A stretch of 31,476 nucleotides of DNA, from contig SLSQ01000200.1 in NCBI GenBank assembly GCA_007130355.1, positions 1 through 31,476 of the forward strand, given 5' to 3'. The stretch's first letter is position 1; the number at the start of each line of letters is the position of its first letter. The translations under genes were made by a program, and so were the position numbers. Positions 22,263 to 31,470 of this stretch are shown here, piece after piece. The DNA is from Trueperaceae bacterium (GTDB lineage Bacteria > Deinococcota > Deinococci > Deinococcales > Trueperaceae). The notes beneath the pieces were generated by a model that searched no databases, was not told the DNA's origin, and saw only the letters and a list, made by a program, of their open reading frames with translations.

Positions 22263-24116
22263 ATGATGCGCCGCGCCCTCCTCTCCGCCACGGCCCTCCT
22301 CGCCTTCGCCGCCGCGATCGCCATCGGCCCCCCTGCCCAGGATCGCGACGGCGGCGGGGCCGACGCGGCCACGAGGGTCGTCGTCGCCGCCGCGCCCGAC
22401 CATCCGTGGGCCGCGAGGCTCGAGGAGAAGGCCACGGCCCGGAGGGAGGGCGACGCGGAGACGTTGGCCGCCCTGATGCGGAGCGACGACGACGTCGCCG
22501 CCTACCGCGCCGCGCGGACGCTGGCCGGACGCGACGGCGCGGCCCCCTTCGCCGAGGACGCCCCGTCGCTCGAGACGCCGCCCGAGCTGCGCCTCGAGGC
22601 GATCGAGCGCATCTTCGACCTCCGCATCGACGAGCCGTTGGCCCGCGTCGAGACGCGCGCCCTGCAGCTGGCCCGCGCCGAAGCGGCCGAAGCGGCGGGG
22701 CGGCTCGAGACCGCGGTCGCCGCCTACCGGGCCGCCCTCCCGGACGCCACGGCACGCGACGGACTCGAACGTCTGCTCGAGGACCCGTACGAACGCGCGA
22801 ACGCGTTCCACCAGGGCGGGCTCTCCTCCGCGGCGCTCGACGCGCTCGGCGGGCGGGCCGCGCCGTCGATCGAGGCTCCGGCCCTCCGGGCGGTCGGTCG
22901 CCACGAGGAGGCGCTCGAGGCCTACCGCCGCTGGCTCGAACAGGTCCCCGACGCGTCCGCCGCCCTCGCGGGCGTGGCCTGGTCGCTGTGGAGCCTCGAC
23001 CGCGTCGACGAGGCGGAAGCGGCCTTCGAACGTCTCGCTCCGGCCGAACGCGCGTACGGCCTCGGCCTGGTCGCGAACCGGCGCGGCGACGTCGGCGAGG
23101 CCGCCACCCAGCTCCGCGCCACGGGCGTGCCCGCGCGCCTGTGGCTGGCCACGACGCTCCTCGAACGTGCGGAACGTTGGGCCGACGCGCTCGACGTCTA
23201 CCTCGAGCTCGCCGCCGGCAGCTCGGTCTACGCGGACGACGCCGCCTGGCGGGCCCGGGTGCTCGCGGAACGGATCGGCGACGACGCCGCGCGCGAGGCG
23301 GCGGAGGCCCGGATCCCGGCCGGGGGCTACTTCGACCTCCGCCGCGGCGGCACGGTGCGCCTGCCCGAGCGCGACGACCTCGCCCGCGTGCCGACCGAGG
23401 GGATGGAGGTGGTCCGCTGGCTGGCCGAGACCGGCGACGACGTCGCGGCCCGCCAGGTCGCCGCCTTCGCCCTGCGGGAGGCGACCGCCCAGGCGGCGCA
23501 GGAACCGGAGCTCGACGCCGAGACGGTCGGCGTGCCGTGGGCCGAAGCGCTCGTCGCCCTGGGCGAGGCCCGCATCCCGCAGCGCGCCGCCGCCGGCTGG
23601 CTCGCCGCCGGCAGCGACCAGCTCCGCACCTGGCGCCTCGCCTACCCGCGGGCCTGGCCCGACGTCGTCGAGCCGGCCGCCGAGCGCGCCGGCGTCGACC
23701 CGGAGCTCGTCTGGGCGGTGATGCGGCGCGAGTCGGCGTTCTACCCGCGTGCCGTCTCCCGCTCCGGCGCGATGGGCCTGATGCAGGTCATGCCGGCCAC
23801 CTGGGACTGGATCGCCGAGCTCCTCGGCGAAGAGCCGGGCGATCCGTTCGATCCGGAGACGAACATCCGCTACGGCGTGCACTACCTCGGGTGGCTCGAC
23901 CGCTACTTCGACGGCGACCTCGAGCTCGCCGTCGCCTCGTACAACCGGGGGCAGGGCTACATCGGTCGTCTCGACGCGAGTCCGGAGGTGGCCGGCGACC
24001 GCGACGATCTGCTCCGCTCGATCGACGCGCTCGAGACGCGCGAGTACCTGCAGGCGGTGTGGACCACCTACCGGACCTATCTGGCGCTCGAGGAGCTCGG
24101 CCCCGAGCGCTTCTGA
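22263..24116 (+). CDS. Soluble lytic transglycosylase (Slt70-like)
   Basis: Periplasmic or wall-associated murein hydrolase that cleaves the MurNAc-GlcNAc bond to form anhydro-muropeptides. The 617 residues resemble Slt70 in layout. Residues 1-20 form a signal peptide (MMRRALLSATALLAFAAAIA). About residues 40-440 form an alpha-helical superhelix of TPR-like repeats (ALEAYRRWLEQVPDASAALAGVAWSL). The C-terminal SLT lysozyme-like domain runs from about 475, with catalytic Glu490 in RRESAFYP, AVSRSGAMGLMQVMPATWDWIA, NIRYGVHYLGWL and VASYNRGQGY. All goose-lysozyme-type motifs are present. The start follows a TACGCT -10 by 7 nt. It is divergent from gfh1 and converges on the GGDEF-EAL gene. Confidence 0.93.
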   Translation: MMRRALLSATALLAFAAAIAIGPPAQDRDGGGADAATRVVVAAAPDHPWAARLEEKATARREGDAETLAALMRSDDDVAAYRAARTLAGRDGAAPFAEDAPSLETPPELRLEAIERIFDLRIDEPLARVETRALQLARAEAAEAAGRLETAVAAYRAALPDATARDGLERLLEDPYERANAFHQGGLSSAALDALGGRAAPSIEAPALRAVGRHEEALEAYRRWLEQVPDASAALAGVAWSLWSLDRVDEAEAAFERLAPAERAYGLGLVANRRGDVGEAATQLRATGVPARLWLATTLLERAERWADALDVYLELAAGSSVYADDAAWRARVLAERIGDDAAREAAEARIPAGGYFDLRRGGTVRLPERDDLARVPTEGMEVVRWLAETGDDVAARQVAAFALREATAQAAQEPELDAETVGVPWAEALVALGEARIPQRAAAGWLAAGSDQLRTWRLAYPRAWPDVVEPAAERAGVDPELVWAVMRRESAFYPRAVSRSGAMGLMQVMPATWDWIAELLGEEPGDPFDPETNIRYGVHYLGWLDRYFDGDLELAVASYNRGQGYIGRLDASPEVAGDRDDLLRSIDALETREYLQAVWTTYRTYLALEELGPERF

Positions 24117-24163
24117 GCGTCGCGCGCCCCGGGCCGGCGTCGCAGGCGTCGCACCCCGGTCCC

Positions 24164-24202
24164 GACGGTCGGCTCGGACGGTCGGCTCGGACGGTCGGCT
24201 CA
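24164..24202. repeat. Three tandem 13-bp repeats overlapping a stop codon
   Basis: GACGGTCGGCTCG occurs three times head to tail at 24164-24176, 24177-24189 and 24190-24202 (last base A), with a partial GACGGC following. The third copy contains the TGA of the minus-strand GGDEF-EAL gene, so copy-number slippage could alter its 3' end. The array fills the gap between two convergent genes. Confidence 0.85.
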
Positions 24203-26443
24203 GACGGCGATCGCGCCCGACCGCAGGATCGGTTCGATCTCGCTCGCCGGCACCGGACGGCCGAGCAGGAAGCCTTGCGCCTCGCCACACCCGGCGTCGC
24301 GCGCCCGCCGAAGCTGCACGTGGTGCTCGATCCCCTCCGCGACCACGCGCAACCCCAGTTCGCGGCCCAGGGAACCGATCGCGCGCACGATCGCCAGATC
24401 GGCGTCGCTCCCGCCCGGGCCGTGGAGGCGCGCGACGAACGACCGGTCGATCTTGAGGGCGTCGATCGGGAGGTCGCGCAGGTACGCCAGGCTCGAGTAG
24501 CCGGTCCCGAAATCGTCGAGCGCCACCCGGGCCCCGAGCCGCTTCAGCGCCCACAGGTTCGCGACTCCGCCGCTCACGTCGTTCATCGCCGCGCTCTCGA
24601 GGACCTCGAACTCGAGCGCCGACGCCGGGAGGCGGGCGGAGGCCAGGACCTCCCGTACCTCGTCCACCAGCTCCCGGTGCTGCACCTGGCGGGTGCTCAG
24701 GTTCACCGCCACCCGCACCCGACCGAGCCCCCGATCCCGCCACTCCGACGCCTGCGCCACCGCCAACTGCAGGATGCGGCGCCCGAGCGGGTGCACGAGC
24801 GCCGTCGACTCCGCCAACGGTACGAACGCGCCGGGCGGGATCCGGCCCCGCCGCGGGTGGTCCCATCGGACCAGCGCCTCGACCGCCACGACGCGGCCAT
24901 CGCGAAGATCGACCCGAGGCTGGTACTCGAGCACGAACTCGTTCCGGTCCAACGCCTCCCGCAGCGCCTGCTCGAGCATCAGGCGTTCGAGCGGCGCCGC
25001 CTGCATGGCGGGCGTGAAGAACGCGAAGTCGTTCTTGCCGCCCAGCTTGGCGTGGTACATGGCGATGTCGGCGTGGCGGACCAGTTCCTCCGCGTCGACG
25101 CCGTCGCTCGGGTGCAGCGCGATACCGATGCTGGCCGTCACGGAGGCCTCGTGCTCGTCGATCCGGATCGGATCGTTGAAGGCGTGGAGGATCCGTTCCG
25201 CCAGCGCCCGCGCCTCCCGTCCCACCGACGGCCCTTCGAGCAGGACCGTGAACTCGTCGCCGCCCATCCGCGCCATCACGTCGGACGGTCGCGCGCACGC
25301 CCGAAGCCGGTCGGCGACCTCGCGGAGCACGCGGTCGCCCGCCCAGTGTCCGAGCGAATCGTTCACCGGCTTCAGGTTGTCGAGGTCGACGAATACGAGC
25401 GCCGCCCGCGTGCGGTAGCCGTCGATGGCGTGGAGCGTCCGGTCCAGCCGTTCGCGGAACCAGGCGCGGTTCGGGAGGCCGGTCAGCGCGTCCTCGTACG
25501 CGGTCCGGCGCAGTTCGCTCTCGAGCGATCGACGCTGGAGCAGCGCGGCGACGTGCCCGGCGAAGACGCGCGCCATCTCGACCGATTCCTCGCCGAACGC
25601 CTCGTCCGACGCGAAGGCGTCGAGCGTCAGGTGCGCCGTTTCGCGACCGTCGACGAAGATCGGCACCACCAGCGCCACGCGGATCTCGTCGAGACGGCCG
25701 TACGCACGCAGGATCCGCTCCGTACCTGGCGGAAGCTCCGGCCGCATCTGCGACGCCTTCACGATCCGCGGCGTCCGGCCTTCGAACCCATGGCCGAACG
25801 CCGTGGCCGACACCGGAATCCGGATCGTCCCGAGGTGCTCGAGGTCGTACCCGACGGCGGCGTCGAAGCGGTAGCCGTCGCCTTCGTCGTCGCGCACCAG
25901 GATCGCGCCCGCTTCGGCGCCCGGGATGACCTCGATCGCTCGTTCGAGCACGCGGCGGTGCGCGACGGCGACGTCGTTGGCCTCGAGCACCTCGTCCACC
26001 AGTCCGAGCACGCTGCGACGGAAGGCGTCCAGGCGTGCCGACGCGTGGGCGCGCTCGCGTAGGGCGTCGGCGCCGGCGCGCAGGTCGCCGACGTCCACGA
26101 TCGCTCCGGCGAACCCCACGAGCCGCCCCGCGTCGTCGCTCCGCGGCCGCATCGTCTCCTGGACCCAGAGGACCCCGCCGTCGTTCCGTCGCATCCGATA
26201 CGTCTGCGTGAGCGGCGCACCCCGCGCCACCGCGGCGAGGAAGCGTCGCTCCGCCTCGCCGCGGTCGTCCGGGTGCACCGCATCGAGCCAGCGGCGATCC
26301 GCCGGTCCCGACGCGTCGCCACCGACGAGGCCGCGCCACCCGCCTCCGACGAAGCTTCTCCGGCCGTGCCGGTCGGAGCTCCAGAGGGCCGCCGGCACGG
26401 CGTCCGCGATCGAGCGCAACGTTTCGGACTCGCCCTGCGTCAT
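24200..26443 (-). CDS. PAS-GAF-GGDEF-EAL cyclic di-GMP signalling protein
   Basis: A 747-residue cytoplasmic protein with both diguanylate cyclase and phosphodiesterase domains. A PAS fold (about 8-130, VLWVQETMRPR, VGFAGAIVDVGD) and a GAF-like domain (about 150-310, AGAILVRDDEGDGYRFDAAVGYDL) provide input. The cyclase has DALTGLPNRAWF and an intact GGDEF at 394-398, with an RxxD product-inhibition site (RPSD) five residues before it. The EAL domain has E522-A523-L524 in VEALVRW, NLSTRQ, DDFGTGYSSLAYL and KIDRSFV, all consistent with activity. Which activity dominates is not evident. The ATG at 26443 is the first usable start. A purine run GGAGGGAGGAGGG lies about 28 nt upstream, too far for a normal ribosome site, and a -10-like TAGCAT at 26543-26548 implies a leader of about 95 nt. 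Confidence 0.93.
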   Translation of the reverse strand: MTQGESETLRSIADAVPAALWSSDRHGRRSFVGGGWRGLVGGDASGPADRRWLDAVHPDDRGEAERRFLAAVARGAPLTQTYRMRRNDGGVLWVQETMRPRSDDAGRLVGFAGAIVDVGDLRAGADALRERAHASARLDAFRRSVLGLVDEVLEANDVAVAHRRVLERAIEVIPGAEAGAILVRDDEGDGYRFDAAVGYDLEHLGTIRIPVSATAFGHGFEGRTPRIVKASQMRPELPPGTERILRAYGRLDEIRVALVVPIFVDGRETAHLTLDAFASDEAFGEESVEMARVFAGHVAALLQRRSLESELRRTAYEDALTGLPNRAWFRERLDRTLHAIDGYRTRAALVFVDLDNLKPVNDSLGHWAGDRVLREVADRLRACARPSDVMARMGGDEFTVLLEGPSVGREARALAERILHAFNDPIRIDEHEASVTASIGIALHPSDGVDAEELVRHADIAMYHAKLGGKNDFAFFTPAMQAAPLERLMLEQALREALDRNEFVLEYQPRVDLRDGRVVAVEALVRWDHPRRGRIPPGAFVPLAESTALVHPLGRRILQLAVAQASEWRDRGLGRVRVAVNLSTRQVQHRELVDEVREVLASARLPASALEFEVLESAAMNDVSGGVANLWALKRLGARVALDDFGTGYSSLAYLRDLPIDALKIDRSFVARLHGPGGSDADLAIVRAIGSLGRELGLRVVAEGIEHHVQLRRARDAGCGEAQGFLLGRPVPASEIEPILRSGAIAV

Positions 26444-26542
26444 GCGCGACGGGTCGGCCGCCGACGGCGGACCCTCCTCCCTCCGGACGCGACGCGCGTC
26501 GACCGTACCCCCGTGCCCACCGGCCGGTCGCGCCGCTCGGCC

Positions 26543-26548
26543 ATGCTA
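26543..26548 (-). promoter_or_regulatory. -10 (TAGCAT) of GGDEF-EAL gene, long leader
   Basis: TAGCAT about 100 nt before the ATG at 26443, in the 217-bp gap divergent from nifJ. The intervening leader holds the polypurine run on the coding strand (26472-26484). Confidence 0.4.
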
Positions 26549-26618
26549 ACGCTGCGGGCGGGCCAGAGACCCGGGTCGCGTCGGACATTCTTCCCTTCCC
26601 TCCAGCGCCACGCGGCCC

Positions 26619-26624
26619 TACGGT
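26619..26624 (+). promoter_or_regulatory. -10 (TACGGT) of nifJ, leadered
   Basis: TACGGT 36 nt before the nifJ ATG; GGGGAGGAG directly precedes the start codon as ribosome site. The same hexamer and a leader of equal length precede gfh1. Confidence 0.5.
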
Positions 26625-26660
26625 GCGGTCAAGATCGGAGCTGCCGGAAGGGGAGGAGCC

Positions 26661-29600
26661 ATGCGACCGGAAACCCGCACGCTCGACGGAAACGAAGCCG
26701 TCGCCCGCGTCGCCTACCCGTCGAACGAGGTGATCGCGCTCTACCCGATCACGCCGTCGTCGCCGATGGGCGAACTCGCGGACGGCTGGGCCCAGTCCGG
26801 ACGCCCGAACCTGTGGGGCGAAGTGCCGCGCATCGTGCAGATGCAGTCGGAAGGCGGCGCCGCCGGCGCCGTGCACGGCGCGCTTCAGACCGGCGCGCTC
26901 ACGACGACGTTCACCGCCAGCCAGGGTCTGATGCTGATGCTCCCGAACCTCTTCAAGATCGCGGGCGAAGCGACCCCGGCGGTGATCCACGTCGCGGCCC
27001 GCACGGTGGCGTCGCACGCGTTGTCGATCTTCGGGGACCACTCCGACGTCATGGCCGCGCGCACGACCGGCGTGGCGATGCTCTTCGCCGCCTCCGTTCA
27101 GGAGGCCCACGACATGGCGATGATCGCCCAAGCGGCGTCGCTCGCCGGGCGCTTGCCGTTCCTGAACGTGATGGACGGCTTCCGCACCTCGCACGAGGTG
27201 CAACGGATCGCCGTTCTCTCCGAGGACGACCTGCGGGCGCTCACCGACGACGACGCGATCCGTGCCTTCCGCGCCCGGGCGCTGTCGCCCGACCGGCCGG
27301 TGCTGCGGGGGACGGCGCAGAACCCGGACGTGTACTTCCAGGGGCGGGAACGGGCCGAACCGCTCTACCGCGACCTGGTCGGGCACGTCGTCGCCGCCAT
27401 GGAGGCGTTCCGCGAACGCACCGGCCGCGCCTACCGGCCGTTCGACTACCACGGCGCCCCCGACGCCGAACGGGTGCTGGTGGTGATGGGCTCCGCCGCG
27501 GACACCGCTCGCGAAACGGTCGACTGGCTGAACGACCGGGGCGAACGGGTCGGCGTGGTCACCGTCCACCTGTTCCGGCCGTTCTCGATGCCGCACCTGC
27601 TCGAGGCTCTGCCGGCGAGCGCCCGCCGGATCGCGGTCCTCGACCGCACCAAGGAACCCGGATCGGCCGGCGAACCGCTGTTCCAGGACGTCACCTCCGC
27701 CCTGGCGGAGGACGCCGCGTCCGACGCGCCGCGCTTCGCGCGCCCGCCACGTGCCGTGGGCGTGCGCTACGGACTGGCCGGCAAGCAGGTCACCCCGGCG
27801 ATGCTCGTCGGTCTGTTCGCCGAGCTCGCCGCTGAACGGCCGCGCCCCCGCAGCACCTTGGGCATCGACGACGACCTGTCCGGCAGCAGCGTGGCGTACG
27901 ACCCGACGCTGGTGATCGAACCGGCCTCCGTGCGTCGCGCGGTGTTCTGGGGCCTCGGCTCGGACGGCACCGTGGGTGCGGTCCGGAACAGCGCGCGGAT
28001 CGTCGGCGAGGGGGCCGACCGTCCGGTCCAGGCGTCGTTCGTGTTCGACTCGAAGAAGGCGGGGGCGCGCACGATCAGCCACCTGCGCATCTCCGACGGA
28101 GCTCCGATCCGAAGCGCGTACGACGTGACCTCCGCCGACTTCGTCGGCGTCCACGCCTTCGGCTTCCTGCGACGCTACGACGTCCTGGCGCCGGCCGCGC
28201 ACGGCGCCACCGTACTCCTGAACGCGGCGGGGGACGCGACCGAGATCTGGAACTCCCTCCCGGACCACGTCCGACGCACGGTGCGCGAGCGCGACCTCGT
28301 GCTCTTCGCGATCGACGCGAGCGCTCTGGCCGCCGAGCACGGTCTGGACCAGCGGATCGGCACCGTGATGCAAACGTGCTGGTTCGAGCTCGCCGAGGTC
28401 CTCCCGAAGGAGGAGGCGCGCCGCCGGCTGCGCGAGGCCGTCGAGCAGGCGTACGCGAAGGCCGGCCCCGAGGTGGTACGCCGGAACCTCGAGCTGCTCG
28501 ACGCCGTCGCCGGTCGCCTGATCGCCGTGTCCGTACCCGACTCGGACCTGGGCGCCACGTCGGACCCGGCTCCGCTCGCTGCGGGCGCCATCCCCGCCGA
28601 CGCGCCGGAGTTCGTGCGCGACGTGACCTCGATCCTGCTCCAGGACCGTGGCGATGCGCTGCCGGTCTCGAAGATGCCGCTCGACGGCACCTGGCCGCTC
28701 GGCACCGCCGCCTACGAGAAGCGTTCCCTCGCCGCCGAGGTTCCGATCTGGGACGAGGACCTCTGCATCCAGTGCGGCAAGTGCGTCCTGGTGTGCCCGC
28801 ACGCCGCGATCCGCGCGTCGCTCGCGCCCGAGGGCGCCTTCGAAGCGGCGCCGGAAGGGTTCGTCACGGCGGAGCCGCGCTTCAAGGACGCCGAGGGCCT
28901 CCGCTACACGCTTCAGGTCGCCGTCGACGACTGCACCGGCTGCACCCTCTGCGTCGACGCCTGCCCCGCCCGTGACAAGTCGGCGGTGCACCGCAAGGCG
29001 CTCCGAATGGAGCCTCAGGACCGGCGCCTCGAGAAGGGTCGTCGCGACTGGGCGTTCTTCACCGAGCTTCCGGGGCCGACGCGCGGCCAGGGCGCCCGCT
29101 TCGCGGACGTCAAGAGCGCGCAGTTGCTGCTGCCGATGTTCGAGTTCTCCGGCGCCTGCGCCGGCTGCGGCGAAACGCCGTACGTGAAGCTGCTCAGCCA
29201 GCTCTTCGGCGATCGATCGGTGATCGCGAACGCGACCGGCTGTTCCTCGATCTACGGCGGCAACCTGCCCACCACCCCGTGGACGATCACCCCCGAAGGC
29301 TTCGGACCGGCCTGGTCGAACTCGCTGTTCGAGGACAACGCCGAGTTCGGACTCGGCATGCGGACCGCGATCGACACGCAGGCCGCCGCCGCCCGCCGTC
29401 TGCTGCGCGTCCCGGCGCTCGGGCTGGACGACCTGGCCGACGCGTTCGACCGGGTCGAAGGCAAGGACGACGCGGCGGTCGTGGAGGCACGCCGCCTCGT
29501 CGCCGAGGTCCGCCATCGGCTGGACGGGCGCACCGAACCGGCCGCACGCGACCTGGCCGCGATCGTCGACCGATTGGTGCCGACGGACGTCTGGATCGTG

Positions 29601-30263
29601 GGCGGCGACGGCTGGGCGTACGACATCGGCTTCGGCGGGCTGGACCACGTGCTCGCCTCCGGTCAGGACGTGAACGTCCTAGTCCTGGACACCGAGGTGT
29701 ACAGCAACACCGGCGGTCAGGCCTCGAAGGCGACCGCGATGGGCGCCGTCGCGAAGTTCGCGGCCGGCGGGAAGCGCAGCGCGAAGAAGGACCTGCCCCG
29801 GATGGCGATGGCGTACGAGAACGTCTACGTCGCCTCGGTCGCGATGGGCGCCAACGACGCGCAGACGGTGCGCGCCTTCGTCGAGGCGCAGGCCCACCCC
29901 GGGCCGTCGCTGATCGTGGCGTACTCGCACTGCATCGCCCACGGCATCGACATGGCCGACGGCATGAACCAGCAGAAGCGCGCGGCGCAGTCCGGTGCCT
30001 GGCCCCTGTTCCGGTTCGATCCCGCCCGGGTCGAGCGGGGCGAGCCCGGCCTGAAGCTCGACTCGCGGCCGCCGTCGATCCCGTTCCGCGACTACGCACT
30101 GCGCGAGAACCGCTACCGCCTCCTCGCACGGACCGCGCCCGCCGACGCCGAGCGAGTGCTCGACGAGGCGGAACGCACGATCCGCGCCCGCTACGCCGAG
30201 CTCGAGCGCTTGGCCGCGCACGTCCCGCACGGTTCCCCGAACGGGGAAGGAGCCCCGCGATGA
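26661..30263 (+). CDS. nifJ: Pyruvate:ferredoxin (flavodoxin) oxidoreductase, single-chain
   Basis: Oxidises pyruvate with CoA to acetyl-CoA and CO2, passing electrons to ferredoxin or flavodoxin. At 1200 residues it is the full-length, single-chain homodimeric type. Domains in order: pyrimidine-binding domain (YPITPSSPMGELAD, MQSEGGAAGAVHGAL, TTTFTASQGL); domain II with DRTKEPGSAGEPL; the gamma-like domain (GLGSDGTVGAVRNS); a 2[4Fe-4S] ferredoxin domain with CIQCGKCVLVCP from Cys702 and CTGCTLCVDACP from Cys758; then the TPP domain with the proximal-cluster CAGCG from Cys833, GGDGWAYDIGFGG (981 on) and the Mg-TPP loop DTEVYSNTGGQASKA. SHCIAHG supplies the last cluster cysteine. No key residue is missing. 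It is coupled by ATGA overlap to the next gene. Confidence 0.97.
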   Translation: MRPETRTLDGNEAVARVAYPSNEVIALYPITPSSPMGELADGWAQSGRPNLWGEVPRIVQMQSEGGAAGAVHGALQTGALTTTFTASQGLMLMLPNLFKIAGEATPAVIHVAARTVASHALSIFGDHSDVMAARTTGVAMLFAASVQEAHDMAMIAQAASLAGRLPFLNVMDGFRTSHEVQRIAVLSEDDLRALTDDDAIRAFRARALSPDRPVLRGTAQNPDVYFQGRERAEPLYRDLVGHVVAAMEAFRERTGRAYRPFDYHGAPDAERVLVVMGSAADTARETVDWLNDRGERVGVVTVHLFRPFSMPHLLEALPASARRIAVLDRTKEPGSAGEPLFQDVTSALAEDAASDAPRFARPPRAVGVRYGLAGKQVTPAMLVGLFAELAAERPRPRSTLGIDDDLSGSSVAYDPTLVIEPASVRRAVFWGLGSDGTVGAVRNSARIVGEGADRPVQASFVFDSKKAGARTISHLRISDGAPIRSAYDVTSADFVGVHAFGFLRRYDVLAPAAHGATVLLNAAGDATEIWNSLPDHVRRTVRERDLVLFAIDASALAAEHGLDQRIGTVMQTCWFELAEVLPKEEARRRLREAVEQAYAKAGPEVVRRNLELLDAVAGRLIAVSVPDSDLGATSDPAPLAAGAIPADAPEFVRDVTSILLQDRGDALPVSKMPLDGTWPLGTAAYEKRSLAAEVPIWDEDLCIQCGKCVLVCPHAAIRASLAPEGAFEAAPEGFVTAEPRFKDAEGLRYTLQVAVDDCTGCTLCVDACPARDKSAVHRKALRMEPQDRRLEKGRRDWAFFTELPGPTRGQGARFADVKSAQLLLPMFEFSGACAGCGETPYVKLLSQLFGDRSVIANATGCSSIYGGNLPTTPWTITPEGFGPAWSNSLFEDNAEFGLGMRTAIDTQAAAARRLLRVPALGLDDLADAFDRVEGKDDAAVVEARRLVAEVRHRLDGRTEPAARDLAAIVDRLVPTDVWIVGGDGWAYDIGFGGLDHVLASGQDVNVLVLDTEVYSNTGGQASKATAMGAVAKFAAGGKRSAKKDLPRMAMAYENVYVASVAMGANDAQTVRAFVEAQAHPGPSLIVAYSHCIAHGIDMADGMNQQKRAAQSGAWPLFRFDPARVERGEPGLKLDSRPPSIPFRDYALRENRYRLLARTAPADAERVLDEAERTIRARYAELERLAAHVPHGSPNGEGAPR

Positions 30264-31303
30264 TCGACCTCCGCACCGACTACCTCGGTCTCTCCCTTGC
30301 GCACCCGCTGGTCGCCTCGTCGTCGCCGCTCACGAAGGACCTCGACGGCTTCCGGCGTCTGGAGGCGGGCGGTGCGGCGGCGATCGTGATGCACTCCCTG
30401 TTCGAAGAGGAGGTCCGCGCCGAGCAGCGGGCGTTCGACCACTTCTCCACCGCCGGCGCGGACGTGTTCGCGGAGGCGACCGGTTACGTCCCGACCGAAG
30501 TGCCGGGCGCGGTCGGTCCGGAGACCTACCTCCATCTGCTGCAGAGCGCGGCCCGGACGGTCTCGGTGCCCGTGATCGCGAGCCTGAACGGCGTCACGCC
30601 GGGTGGCTGGACCGGCTACGCGGCGCTGTTGCAGGAGGCCGGTGCTTCGGCGCTCGAACTCAATCCGTACCAGTTGGCGGCCGATCCGGCCCTCTCCGGT
30701 GCCGAGGTGGAGGAGCGCCTGATCGAGCTCGTCGCCTCGGTACGCGAGCGCGTCACCGTTCCGTTGGCCGTGAAGTTGTCCCCGTACTGGAGCGCACCCC
30801 TGCACCTCCTGCGAAGACTCGAAGGGGTCGGCGCGAACGGCGCGGTCCTGTTCAACCGCTTCTACCAGCCGGACGTGGACCTGGAATCGCTGCAGGTGGT
30901 GCCGCGGCTGGCGCTCTCCACGCCGGAGGAGGCGCGCCTACCGGTGCGCTGGATCGGGCTGGCCTACGGCCGCTCGGCCCTCGACCTGGCGCTGACGAGC
31001 GGCGTCCGCGACGCGGAGGGAGTCCTGAAGGGCGTCGCGGCCGGTGCCACGGTCGTGATGCTCACGAGCGAGATCCTGCGCCGCGGACCGGGGCGCTTCT
31101 CGGAGATCGTGGCCGGCATGAGGGCGTGGCTCGAGGATCAGGAGTACGCGTCGCTCGACCAGTTGCGCGGCAGCCTCAGCCGCCTCGGGTCCGACGACGA
31201 GGAGGCGTTCACCCGCGCGAACTACCGGGCGACGTTGGAGGCGTGGCGTCCGGACCCGACCTCGTCCGATCTGGCGTCGTTCGCGCGGTCCGAGGCCGAG
31301 TGA
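30260..31303 (+). CDS. Dihydroorotate dehydrogenase-like FMN protein
   Basis: A 347-residue TIM-barrel protein of the dihydroorotate dehydrogenase-like family. Visible features: N-terminal DLRTDYLGLSLAHPLVASSSPLTKDLDGFRRLEAGGAAAIV, ASLNGVTPGGWTGYAALLQEAGASALELNPYQLA (central barrel strands), PLAVKLSPYW (conserved lysine), GAVLFNRFYQPDVDLE and the C-terminal VKGVAAGATVVMLTSEIL-like phosphate-binding region. Its ATG overlaps the nifJ stop (ATGA, 30260-30263), so it is translationally coupled to PFOR. That linkage suggests a redox role tied to ferredoxin rather than, or besides, pyrimidine synthesis; no other pyr gene is present. True dihydroorotate oxidation is not established. A strong terminator follows. 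Confidence 0.88.
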   Translation: MIDLRTDYLGLSLAHPLVASSSPLTKDLDGFRRLEAGGAAAIVMHSLFEEEVRAEQRAFDHFSTAGADVFAEATGYVPTEVPGAVGPETYLHLLQSAARTVSVPVIASLNGVTPGGWTGYAALLQEAGASALELNPYQLAADPALSGAEVEERLIELVASVRERVTVPLAVKLSPYWSAPLHLLRRLEGVGANGAVLFNRFYQPDVDLESLQVVPRLALSTPEEARLPVRWIGLAYGRSALDLALTSGVRDAEGVLKGVAAGATVVMLTSEILRRGPGRFSEIVAGMRAWLEDQEYASLDQLRGSLSRLGSDDEEAFTRANYRATLEAWRPDPTSSDLASFARSEAE

Positions 31304-31326
31304 CCGCGGCCGACCGTACGACGCGA

Positions 31327-31353
31327 CCGGCCGCCCTCGAGGGCGGCCGGTTT
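31327..31353 (+). terminator. Intrinsic terminator after nifJ-DHOD-like operon
   Basis: A perfect 24-bp palindrome (CCGGCCGCCCTC/GAGGGCGGCCGG, 31327-31350) followed by TTT, 24 nt after the stop codon. Confidence 0.75.
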
Positions 31354-31354
31354 C

Positions 31355-31431
<77 letters not shown>

Positions 31432-31439
31432 ATTCGCGA

Positions 31440-31470
31440 GAAGGCACCCACCCACCGGGCCGGTGCCTTC
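31440..31470. terminator. Hairpin upstream of tRNA-Gly
   Basis: A 9-bp stem GAAGGCACC/GGTGCCTTC with a 13-nt loop, 9 bp from the tRNA 5' end. On the minus strand it may terminate a preceding gene outside the window or sit in the tRNA leader. No T-tract is seen. Confidence 0.45.

Noticed and set aside
24164..24202. CRISPR-like array
   Set aside because: Repeats are 13 bp, contiguous and without spacers; no cas gene is present.
21372..29648. A 2758-codon open frame on the minus strand
   Set aside because: It runs antisense to or out of frame with lysS, gfh1, the lytic transglycosylase, GGDEF-EAL and nifJ, all well recognised. Its arginine/histidine/glycine-rich low-complexity translation is what G+C-rich codon bias produces in a shadow frame.
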